Of a stretch of 8,952 nt of DNA, positions 1-5,016 are shown piece after piece. Where the stretch lies: contig JAURQY010000074.1 of assembly GCA_030835875.1 (NCBI GenBank), positions 1 to 8,952 of the forward strand. The letters are read 5' to 3'. A program made the translations under genes and the position numbers. The DNA is from Nitriliruptorales bacterium. GTDB lineage: Bacteria > Actinomycetota > Nitriliruptoria > Nitriliruptorales > Nitriliruptoraceae. Position 1 is the first letter of the stretch. The number at the start of each line of letters is the position of its first letter. The notes under the pieces were generated by a model. The model was given only the letters and a program-made list of their open reading frames with translations, was not told where the DNA came from and searched no databases.

Positions 1-361
1 CGATGCGGGCACGGTCCCAGCCCAGCGCCCGCGGGACGAGTCCGATGTTGTCGGCGATGCGACGGTGCGGGAAGAGTCCGACGGCCTGGATCACGTAGCC
101 GATGCCGAGTCGCAGCGCGATGGGATCGAGGGAGCGGGTATCACGCCCATCGATCTCGACACGACCGGCCGTCGGCTCGATGAGCCGGTTGATCATCCGC
201 AGCGTCGTCGTCTTCCCACATCCCGACGGGCCGATGAGCGCGACGATGCTCCCACGCGGGATCTCGAGGCTCAGGCGCTCGACCGCAGGCACCGCGGCAC
301 CCGGGAACCGCTTGCTGACGTCCGTCAGGCGGACCGCGACCGAGGCATCGGCGAGGGGCAC
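1..361 (-). CDS. Osmoprotectant (glycine betaine/choline)-type ABC transporter ATPase, 3' end cut by window
   Basis: This is the first 120 residues of an ABC ATPase that would energise uptake of quaternary amines or similar compatible solutes across the membrane. The sequence shows a Walker A loop, GPSGCGKTT, at residues 44-52, then NRLIEPTAG (58-66) and a Q-loop stretch GYVIQAVGLFPH (88-99) followed by ADNIGLVPRALGWD. That wording is typical of the ProV/OpuCA/OsmV branch. The signature motif, Walker B and any CBS domains lie beyond the window. I chose the GTG at 361-359 because a perfect AGGAGG (372-367) precedes it by 5 bases. The frame is open further upstream towards resR, but no start there is as well supported. 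It begins 55 bases after the resR stop with no terminator between, so co-transcription is likely. The exact substrate cannot be read from this part. Confidence 0.85.
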   Translation of the reverse strand, partial: MPLADASVAVRLTDVSKRFPGAAVPAVERLSLEIPRGSIVALIGPSGCGKTTTLRMINRLIEPTAGRVEIDGRDTRSLDPIALRLGIGYVIQAVGLFPHRRIADNIGLVPRALGWDRARI

Positions 362-416
362 CGCGTCCTCCTCGCTCCGCTGCGGCCGTCCGCCACTGCT
401 CCGGTGCGTCGGGGGC

Positions 417-941
417 TCAGACCGCCTGGGCGTCCACGATGCCGGTGGGAGCCGCGTCCGGCGCGGTCGCCTGGACCATCGGCAGCGCGGACACCTCGCC
501 GCGCAGCTCGTCGACGAGCGGCTCGAGTGCGATCGCGAACACCGCCTGCCCCTTCTTGAGGAGGTCGAGGAGCTGCCGGTCGTCGTCCATCGCGTAGACC
601 GTGCGGCCGTCGGAGGCGAGCGTCACGTCCGCGAGGGTCCGCCCCTGGCGGGTGAGCTCCTCGAGCGCTGCACGGATGCGCTCGAGCCCGACACCGGTGT
701 CGAGCAGGCGCTTGATGACGCGGAGTCGGACGATGTCCTCGAAGCTGAAGATGCGCTGCGACCCCGAGCCGTGCGCGCCCTGGACGGAGGGCGGAACGAG
801 ATCGGTCCGAGCCCAGTGGTCGAGCTGTCGGTAGGTGATGCCGACGAGCGCCTGGACCTCGGTGCTGCCGTAGCCAGACCGCCGCTCCGAGGGCAGGTCG
901 AGGACGAGCTGAGCCTGCCGTGCCGTCGCCGTGCGTGCCAT
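417..941 (-). CDS. resR: MerR-family transcriptional regulator, ResR (Rv1830)-like
   Basis: A 174-residue DNA-binding regulator. The winged-helix part covers about residues 25-95: GITYRQLDHWARTDLVPPSV (34-53), then a wing with GSGSQRIFSFEDI (58-70) and LRVIKRLLDTGVGLERIR (73-90). The C-terminal half (DGRTVYAMDDDRQLLDLLKKGQAVFAIAL, 111-139) matches my memory of M. tuberculosis Rv1830/ResR, which is linked to growth control and recovery from antibiotics. No metal-binding cysteines are visible; the protein has no cysteine at all, so it is not a metal or redox MerR sensor. The ATG at 941 has a GGGAGG (955-950) 8 bases upstream. A promoter at 1180-1152 and a long leader precede it. Its neighbours support the family: in mycobacteria this gene also follows a DUF151 gene. 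The targets in this organism are unknown. Confidence 0.88.
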   Translation of the reverse strand: MARTATARQAQLVLDLPSERRSGYGSTEVQALVGITYRQLDHWARTDLVPPSVQGAHGSGSQRIFSFEDIVRLRVIKRLLDTGVGLERIRAALEELTRQGRTLADVTLASDGRTVYAMDDDRQLLDLLKKGQAVFAIALEPLVDELRGEVSALPMVQATAPDAAPTGIVDAQAV

Positions 942-949
942 GTCGTCGT

Positions 950-969
950 CCTCCCGCGCCTTCGGCGCG
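950..969 (-). promoter_or_regulatory. resR ribosome binding site abutting a GC hairpin
   Basis: GGGAGG (955-950) lies 8 bases before the resR ATG. Directly upstream, and sharing base 955, is a perfect 6-bp inverted repeat, CGCGCC-GAA-GGCGCG (969-955). If it forms in the mRNA it would press against the ribosome binding site and could reduce initiation. The dyad and the ribosome site are visible; any regulatory role is inference, and such GC stems arise easily in DNA of this composition. Confidence 0.5.
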
Positions 970-1028
970 CCTGCCGGTCCTGGTCGATCCCCGGTCGCGT
1001 GGAGCGTCGGGCGCTGCAGCCCCCCACT

Positions 1029-1064
1029 GGGAACCCGGTCGCCTCGGTGGAGGGAACGGTCGCC
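1029..1064. repeat. Pair of short direct repeats in the resR leader
   Basis: On the plus strand GGGAACCCGGTCGCC (1029-1043) recurs as GGGAACGGTCGCC (1052-1064). The copies are identical apart from a two-base CC deletion, and their starts lie 23 bases apart, about two helical turns. They fall in the predicted 5' leader of resR, downstream of its promoter. They could be protein-binding half-sites or chance repeats. Confidence 0.4.
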
Positions 1065-1135
1065 GTCCGCGCCACTGCGATATCGGTTCGGGATGCAGGG
1101 GCCGGGTGGAGCTCCTCGGGACCACAGGCGTGGAA

Positions 1136-1153
1136 CTCCCCCGGTGAGGGGAG
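1136..1153. promoter_or_regulatory. Inverted repeat at the predicted resR transcription start
   Basis: CTCCCC (1136-1141) and GGGGAG (1148-1153) form a perfect 6-bp dyad around a 6-base centre. It overlaps the downstream edge of the predicted -10 box and covers the likely start point near 1145. This is a position where an operator would block transcription, or where the first bases of the mRNA would fold into a hairpin. Binding of ResR itself is speculative. Confidence 0.35.
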
Positions 1154-1180
1154 CCTACGGAGCGCCCTCGGGACCGTCAA
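1152..1180 (-). promoter_or_regulatory. Sigma-A-type promoter for resR
   Basis: On the minus strand TTGACG (1180-1175) and TAGGCT (1157-1152) are separated by exactly 17 bases. This fits the actinobacterial housekeeping consensus (TTGAC and TANNNT). It lies in the 288-base space between the DUF151 stop and the resR start and points at resR. The implied start near 1145 gives a leader of about 200 bases. It is the best promoter match I found in any intergenic stretch of the window. Confidence 0.7.
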
Positions 1181-1205
1181 CCCCGGATTCAGGGCCGTGG
1201 AGCTG

Positions 1206-1222
1206 GACCTCAGCTGGAGGTC
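1206..1222 (-). terminator. Hairpin after the DUF151 stop, possible terminator
   Basis: GACCTC-CAGCT-GAGGTC (minus strand, 1222-1206) is a perfect 6-bp stem with a 5-base loop that begins 7 bases after the DUF151 stop codon. No U-run follows, so it is not a classical intrinsic terminator, although high-GC actinobacteria often lack U-tracts. A promoter starts 26 bases further on, so a transcription boundary here would make sense. The remaining space to resR holds only the promoter, dyads and repeats listed separately. Confidence 0.35.
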
Positions 1223-1229
1223 GAAGGCC

Positions 1230-1739
1230 TCAGCCCTCGAGGAAGTCGTCGGGATCGAGGTCCTCGAGGAAGGCCCGGAAGCGCTGGACCTCCTCCTCAG
1301 GATCGACGTCACCGTCGTCGTCCTCCTCGTCGTCGTCGCCGAGCTCGATGGCGACCCGCTCGAACAGCGCCTCGTCCACCAGGATCGGCACCGCGCCGAA
1401 ACGGATCGCGACGGCGATCGCGTCGGAGGGGCGTGCGGAGACGACGACCTCCCGCTCGCCCTGCAGGAGGTGAAGCTCGGCGTAGAAGGTCCCCTCACGG
1501 AGGTCCGTCAGGTGCACGGCCTCGAGATCGGCACCGAGCGCGCGGACGGTGTCCACGAGCAGTTGGTGCGTGAGGGGACGCGGTGGGACATCACCCTCGA
1601 GGTGGCTCGAGATCGACATCGCCTCGGCGCCACCGATCCAGATCGGGAGGTAGCGCCCGCTCTCCGGCTCGCGCAGCAGCACGATCGGCTGGTTCGCCGG
1701 GAGCTCCACCCGCACACCCACGAGGTCGAGCGGGATCAT
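1230..1739 (-). CDS. DUF151 / bifunctional nuclease (BFN) family protein, Rv1829-like
   Basis: A 169-residue protein of the DUF151 family, whose plant and archaeal members have been described as nucleases. The role in actinobacteria is not settled. Family features are clear: MIPLDLVGVRVELPANQPIV (1-20), YLPIWIGGAEA (30-40), PRPLTHQLL (53-61), FYAELH (85-90) and the most conserved block SARPSDAIAVAIRFGAVPILVDE (101-123). After the core comes a highly acidic linker (about residues 135-150: eight Asp and five Glu of 16) and a short helical tail ending DFLEG. It starts at the ATG at 1739, with GGAGG four bases upstream. It follows the carboxypeptidase stop by 43 bases and is probably read with it. 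In mycobacteria the same family sits between the FtsR and ResR genes, as here apart from the inserted carboxypeptidase. Confidence 0.88.
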   Translation of the reverse strand: MIPLDLVGVRVELPANQPIVLLREPESGRYLPIWIGGAEAMSISSHLEGDVPPRPLTHQLLVDTVRALGADLEAVHLTDLREGTFYAELHLLQGEREVVVSARPSDAIAVAIRFGAVPILVDEALFERVAIELGDDDEEDDDGDVDPEEEVQRFRAFLEDLDPDDFLEG

Positions 1740-1782
1740 GCAGCCTCCGTGCGTCCGTGGTCATGCGCGGTGGGGGCGGAGG

Positions 1783-3021
1783 CTACCGGTCTGGGGTGCG
1801 CTCAGAGGAGCCGAGGGTCCTGATCGCACCCGGACGGAGCGCCGCGTAGGCACCATCGGCGAGCGCGCGGCCGAGGCTCGCGACAGGCGGCCCCTCGGCG
1901 CGACCGTCACGGCGGACGGCCTGGACCTCGCCCGCGTCCTGGTCGCCCACGACGAGCGGGACGCGGACGGACGCGTCCGTCGGGCGGATGCCCTCGGGCC
2001 ATGCCACGCGGAGCCCTGCGCCGACGGGGACGGTCAGCGTGCCGAGATCGATGCGCAGCTCGACGGGCCCGCCCGTGGTACGGAGGCCGAGCGAGGACTC
2101 GACGCGTGTGGGTGTGGTCGACGCGTAGCCGTGCTCGATCAGTCGCCGCACGACGTCGCGGCGTTCCTGATCGTCCTTGGCGCCGAGGACGACGGCGATG
2201 AGTGGACGTCCCTCCCGCTCCGCGGACGCAGCGAGTGTGAAGCCGGCTGCGTTCGTGAAGCCGGTCTTGAGGCCGGTCGCTGTCGGATCGTCGACGAGGA
2301 ACGCGTTGCGGTTCTCGACCTCGACACCGCCCGGCAGGTCGACGACCGTCCTGCCGACGACGTCGCCGATCCGCGGCTCCGCGAGCGCAGCGCGGGCGAC
2401 GACGGCGAGCTCCGTCGCGGTCAGCGCGTCCGTCTCCTCGAGGCCGGATGCCGAGCCCGGTCGTGCGTCGATGCCGAGGACGGCCAGCCGATCGGCCATC
2501 CGATCCACGAACGCCTCCTCGCTGCCCGCGACCGCGATCGCCAGTGCCACGGCGACATCGTTGCCGGAGCGCAGGAGCAGACCCGCCAGCAGGTCCTCCA
2601 CGCTCCGGTTCTCCCCCGGCCGCAGCCCGTAGGACGAGCCCTCGATGCCGCGCACCTCATCGCCGACGGTCACCGTGGTGCCGGCCGGGAGCGCGTCGAC
2701 GACGACGAGTGCGGTCAGGAGCTTGATGGCCGACGCGATCGGGCGTCGAGTCTCGGCGTCCTGGGCCGCGAGGATCTGCCCGGTGCTCGCCTCGACCAGC
2801 ACGACGCTCACCGGTGAGGGCACGCCGAGCGCCCGTGCCGGGGTCGCGGGGAGCGCGATGGTCGCGCCGTCCTCGACCACGGACAGGGTGGATGGTGCAG
2901 CGGTCGACTGTCCCGACGCGCCAGGCGCACCGACCGGCAGGGCTCCGAGCACCACGACGAGCGCGACGAGCCGCCGTCGCACCGCGGACGAGCGGGGCGA
3001 CCAGGACCGCGCCGTCCTCAC
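1783..3021 (-). CDS. D-alanyl-D-alanine carboxypeptidase (peptidase S11, low-molecular-weight PBP)
   Basis: A 412-residue exported serine peptidase predicted to remove the terminal D-Ala from peptidoglycan pentapeptides and to bind beta-lactams. An N-terminal signal has arginines at 15-17, a hydrophobic core (about 18-30) and a likely cleavage region near GAPGASG (31-37). The three catalytic motifs are present and properly spaced: SAIK (Ser97, Lys100), SGN (152-154) and KTG (252-254, in LKTGFTNAAGFT). Residues about 300-370 fit the C-terminal beta domain of PBP5-like enzymes. I see no convincing C-terminal amphipathic anchor. The start is a GTG overlapping the ftsR stop (GTGA, 3021-3018); no Shine-Dalgarno is visible, so translation is probably coupled. 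An in-frame GTG at codon 14 would also leave a workable signal. DacB- and DacF-type names both apply, so I give no symbol. Its place between ftsR and DUF151 is unlike mycobacteria. Confidence 0.9.
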   Translation of the reverse strand: MRTARSWSPRSSAVRRRLVALVVVLGALPVGAPGASGQSTAAPSTLSVVEDGATIALPATPARALGVPSPVSVVLVEASTGQILAAQDAETRRPIASAIKLLTALVVVDALPAGTTVTVGDEVRGIEGSSYGLRPGENRSVEDLLAGLLLRSGNDVAVALAIAVAGSEEAFVDRMADRLAVLGIDARPGSASGLEETDALTATELAVVARAALAEPRIGDVVGRTVVDLPGGVEVENRNAFLVDDPTATGLKTGFTNAAGFTLAASAEREGRPLIAVVLGAKDDQERRDVVRRLIEHGYASTTPTRVESSLGLRTTGGPVELRIDLGTLTVPVGAGLRVAWPEGIRPTDASVRVPLVVGDQDAGEVQAVRRDGRAEGPPVASLGRALADGAYAALRPGAIRTLGSSERTPDR

Positions 3022-3710
3022 GACCGCAGGGTGTCGTCGAGGCGCGCCTCGACGAGGAGGCGATGCAGCTGCGCTCCGAGCGCCACGAGCTCCTCCGCCG
3101 TCGTCGCCGCGGCGCGACGGCTCTCGGGGTTCCGCTGGCGCAACATCGGGAGGACGAGCTGCTCGATGCGATCGATCTCGCGGTCCGCTGCGAGCCGGTA
3201 GGCGCGCAGGTGTCGCGGTTCGAGCCCGCGTCGCAGGAGCTCAGCCGCGAGCCGCGCCGTTCGGAGGGCGACGCCGTCGAAGGGTCCGGTTCCATCGAGG
3301 AGCCCGTGGGTGACGAGCGCGTCGACATCCTCGACACCGAGGCCGCTGGCGTGGGCGAGCTCGGTCCGGTCGAGCACGACGTCGCTGAGCAGCGCAGCAT
3401 CGTCCGAGGCGTCGACGCGCCGATGTGTCTGGGGTCGCGCCGAGGTCTCGGGCTCTGGTGGAAGACCGGCGTCGACGCGGGAGAGCTCCTCCTTGATCAC
3501 CCGCAGCGGGAGGTAGCGGTCGCGCTGCGCGGTCAGGATGTAGCGGAGACGCTCGATGTCCTCGGTGGAGAACTGCCGGTAGCCGGACTCCGAGCGACCG
3601 GGACGGATCAGCCCCTCGGACTCGAGGAAGCGGATCTTGGAGATGGAGACGTCCGCGAAGTCCTGGCGGAGCAGGTTCAGGACCTCTCCGATCGTGTGGC
3701 CCTCAGTCAC
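3018..3710 (-). CDS. ftsR: MerR-family regulator, FtsR (Rv1828)-like
   Basis: A 230-residue regulator. The N-terminal winged helix has HTIGEVLNLLRQDFADVSISKI (5-26), RFLESEGLI (27-35), then SGYRQFSTEDIERLRYILTAQRDRYLPLRVI (42-72), the layout of Rv1828 and of Corynebacterium FtsR, an activator of ftsZ. A variable linker (about 80-105) leads to a C-terminal helical domain with VEDVDALVTHGLL and LEPRHLRAYRLAADREIDRIEQLV (163-186), also family-typical. The frame is open further upstream and would allow an ATG at 3872, but those codons overlap garA and have no family resemblance. I therefore chose the GTG at 3710, whose GTGACTGA overlaps the garA stop by 8 bases. No good Shine-Dalgarno is visible, consistent with coupled translation. 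It very likely acts on division genes outside this window. Confidence 0.88.
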   Translation of the reverse strand: MTEGHTIGEVLNLLRQDFADVSISKIRFLESEGLIRPGRSESGYRQFSTEDIERLRYILTAQRDRYLPLRVIKEELSRVDAGLPPEPETSARPQTHRRVDASDDAALLSDVVLDRTELAHASGLGVEDVDALVTHGLLDGTGPFDGVALRTARLAAELLRRGLEPRHLRAYRLAADREIDRIEQLVLPMLRQRNPESRRAAATTAEELVALGAQLHRLLVEARLDDTLRS

Positions 3711-4143
3711 CGTCCACGCCGCCGGTCGCCACGGAGGGACCCTCGAGGTAGCGGAGGTGGAAGCGCCCGATCTGGACCTCATCGCCGTCCCCCAGCACGT
3801 GGCTGTCGACGCGCTCGCCGGCCACGTAGGTGCCGTTGAGGCTGGCCTGATCGGTGAGGACGACGTGGTCATCGACGACGGTGAGCAGGGCGTGCCGTCG
3901 GGAGACGGTCACGTCGTCGAGCAGGATGTGCGCCTCGGGGTGGCGGCCGATCCGGACCTCGTCCGCGTCGATGCGGAACCGCGACCCAGCACCCGGCCCG
4001 CGCGTGACCACCATGATCCGCGTCCCGTCACGGTCAGGAGCGTCAGCGACCGGGTCCAGCCGCTCTGCCAGCGCGTCAGGGTCGAGGGCGGCCGTGGTGT
4101 CCTTCGTGACCTCGCCCTGTTCTCCGGCCCCCTGCTCCGTCAT
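3703..4143 (-). CDS. garA: FHA-domain protein, GarA/OdhI-like
   Basis: A 146-residue cytoplasmic protein with a flexible N-terminus (1-40) and one forkhead-associated domain (about 43-135). The phosphothreonine-binding set is intact: IGRHPEAHILLDDVTVSRRH (65-84), ASLNGTYV (100-107) and NGDE-like GDGDEVQIGRF (118-128). GarA/OdhI proteins bind and inhibit 2-oxoglutarate dehydrogenase and control glutamate metabolism. Inhibition is relieved when PknB or PknG phosphorylates an N-terminal ETTS-type motif, after which the FHA domain folds onto its own tail. Here that region reads EVTKDTTAAL (11-20): the two threonines (16, 17) remain after an acidic residue, but the following SVF is replaced by AAL. 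The ATG at 4143 has GGAGG six bases upstream. It starts 72 bases after pgsA, and no strong promoter is seen there. Confidence 0.9.
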   Translation of the reverse strand: MTEQGAGEQGEVTKDTTAALDPDALAERLDPVADAPDRDGTRIMVVTRGPGAGSRFRIDADEVRIGRHPEAHILLDDVTVSRRHALLTVVDDHVVLTDQASLNGTYVAGERVDSHVLGDGDEVQIGRFHLRYLEGPSVATGGVDGD

Positions 4144-4215
4144 CTCGGTCCTCCGACATGTCGCCCGTCCCCTCGGACGCTCGCAGAGCGGGCGGATCGG
4201 GCACAGCGCCGAAGG

Positions 4216-4821
4216 CTAGCCGCGGCTCCCGACGGCCGCGCGGGCGTACCCGACGGTGGCGAGGTACGTCAGGGTCAGGTTGATGGTGAGGCCTCCCCAG
4301 GCCACGGCCTGGAGCCACTCGAGCGGACGACCCGGCCCGTCGCCGAGCGCGGCCGCCGCGATGAGCCCGACCATGGACAGCATCAGGCCGGAGGTCGCCA
4401 CCTTGCCGAGTCGGGACGTGTCCGGGATCCGCGTGCCCCGTCGCACGAGCAGCACCGCACCGACGAGCACGACGACGATCTCCCGTGCGAGGAGCGTGAG
4501 GAGCAGCCAGAGGGGCAGCAGCTCGCTGACGACGAGGCCGACCCCGACGACGATGAAGACGAGCCGGTCGCCGATCGGATCGAGCAGTGCTCCGAGGCGT
4601 GTGCGCTGGTCGAGGACGCGCGCGAGGTAGCCGTCGAACCAGTCGCTCGCCGTGATGAGCACCATCAGCAGCAGTGCTCGCCCTGGGCGCTCCCCCGTCA
4701 GGTCGCCGTAGATGATCGGGAGCACGGCGATGCGGGCGAGGCTGAGCAGGTTGGGGACCGTAAGGATGCGGTCGGAGGCCGGCCGCAGCTCCTCGGGCCC
4801 CCCGATGTCGAACATGCGCAT
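4216..4821 (-). CDS. pgsA: CDP-alcohol phosphatidyltransferase (phosphatidylglycerophosphate synthase-like)
   Basis: A 201-residue integral membrane enzyme that transfers a phosphatidyl group from CDP-diacylglycerol to an alcohol; glycerol-3-phosphate is the likeliest acceptor. The whole family signature is present at residues 60-85: D60, D63-G64, A67-R68, G77, D81 and D85, within DWFDGYLAR and GALLDPIGD. Membrane segments are visible near 24-38, 47-58, 87-125 (two segments), 143-160 and 172-190. The start ILTVPNLLSLARI is typical of PgsA. The frame is open upstream to an ATG at 4953, but that stretch is a tRNA gene. I therefore place the start at ATG 4821; ATG 4815 is an alternative. A run of six G about six bases upstream is only a weak ribosome site. 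It could instead be a cardiolipin or phosphatidylinositol-type synthase. In mycobacteria pgsA2 also lies a few genes upstream of garA. Confidence 0.85.
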   Translation of the reverse strand: MRMFDIGGPEELRPASDRILTVPNLLSLARIAVLPIIYGDLTGERPGRALLLMVLITASDWFDGYLARVLDQRTRLGALLDPIGDRLVFIVVGVGLVVSELLPLWLLLTLLAREIVVVLVGAVLLVRRGTRIPDTSRLGKVATSGLMLSMVGLIAAAALGDGPGRPLEWLQAVAWGGLTINLTLTYLATVGYARAAVGSRG

Positions 4822-4837
4822 GCACGACCCCCCGACG

Positions 4838-4911
4838 TCGGGCTGGCCGGACTTGAACCGGCGACCCCTCGCCCCCCAGACGAGTGCGCTACCTGACTGC
4901 GCCACAGCCCG
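4838..4911 (-). tRNA. tRNA-Pro, anticodon GGG
   Basis: A complete 74-base cloverleaf read on the minus strand. Acceptor CGGGCTG (4911-4905) pairs with CAGCCCG (4845-4839), discriminator A at 4838. The D arm is GCGC/GCGC with loop AGTCAGGTA. The anticodon stem CTCGT/GCGAG closes with one T-G wobble around loop CTGGGGG, giving anticodon GGG (4877-4875) with G37, as in proline tRNAs. The variable loop is GGGTC. The T arm is GCCGG-TTCAAGT-CCGGC. The 3' CCA is not encoded (CGT follows the discriminator) and must be added by a nucleotidyltransferase. It reads proline codons CCC and CCU. Only 16 bases separate its 3' end from the pgsA start. Confidence 0.95.
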
Positions 4912-4922
4912 TTCGCCCGACG

Positions 4923-4940
4923 TGCGGTCCGAGGACCGCA
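4923..4940. repeat. Perfect inverted repeat just upstream of tRNA-Pro
   Basis: TGCGGTCC-GA-GGACCGCA is a perfect 8-bp dyad (effectively a 7-bp stem with a CGAG loop) ending 12 bases before the tRNA 5' end. In RNA it would fold in the tRNA leader; on DNA it could be a protein site. No T-run follows, so I do not call it a terminator. Confidence 0.45.
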
Positions 4941-4964
4941 GGAGGCCAGACACGAGGTCCGGGA

Positions 4965-5001
4965 GCCGCCGAGCGGCGTAACCGTACCCGCGTGGGGCGG
5001 G
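4965..5001. repeat. Two small GC stem-loops after the cmk-der stop
   Basis: In the 105-base spacer between the cmk-der stop and the tRNA are CCCGC-GTGGG-GCGGG (4987-5001) and GCCGC-CGA-GCGGC (4965-4977). Each has a 5-bp stem. They are where a terminator for the tyrA-aroA-cmk-der operon would be expected, but neither has a U-tract, and stems this short are common by chance in such GC-rich DNA. Confidence 0.25.
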
Positions 5002-5016
5002 GCCCGACGACGGCCG

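Noticed and set aside
102..1823. 573-codon open frame on the plus strand
   Set aside because: It lies antisense to the ABC ATPase, resR and DUF151 genes, shows no family motifs, has low-complexity Arg/Asp/Gly-rich composition, and is expected from third-position GC bias.
3711..3872. Upstream extension of ftsR to an ATG at 3872
   Set aside because: The added 54 residues overlap garA in another frame, lack family similarity, and the GTG at 3710 gives the expected Rv1828-like N-terminus.
4178..4190. Small stem CGCTC-GCA-GAGCG between pgsA and garA
   Set aside because: Only 5 bp with no U-tract; stems of this size are common by chance at this GC content.
4213..4218. TAGCCT at the pgsA stop as a -10 box for garA
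   Set aside because: The region 17 bases upstream is all G and C with no -35 resemblance, so it is not supportable as a promoter.
3637..4896. 419-codon plus-strand open frame over garA, pgsA and the tRNA
   Set aside because: It crosses several minus-strand genes and a tRNA, and its charged, low-complexity translation resembles no protein family.
4981..4986. TACGGT as a -10 box for the tRNA-pgsA unit
   Set aside because: No TTGAC-like -35 is found at 16-19 bases upstream; the match alone is not better than chance.
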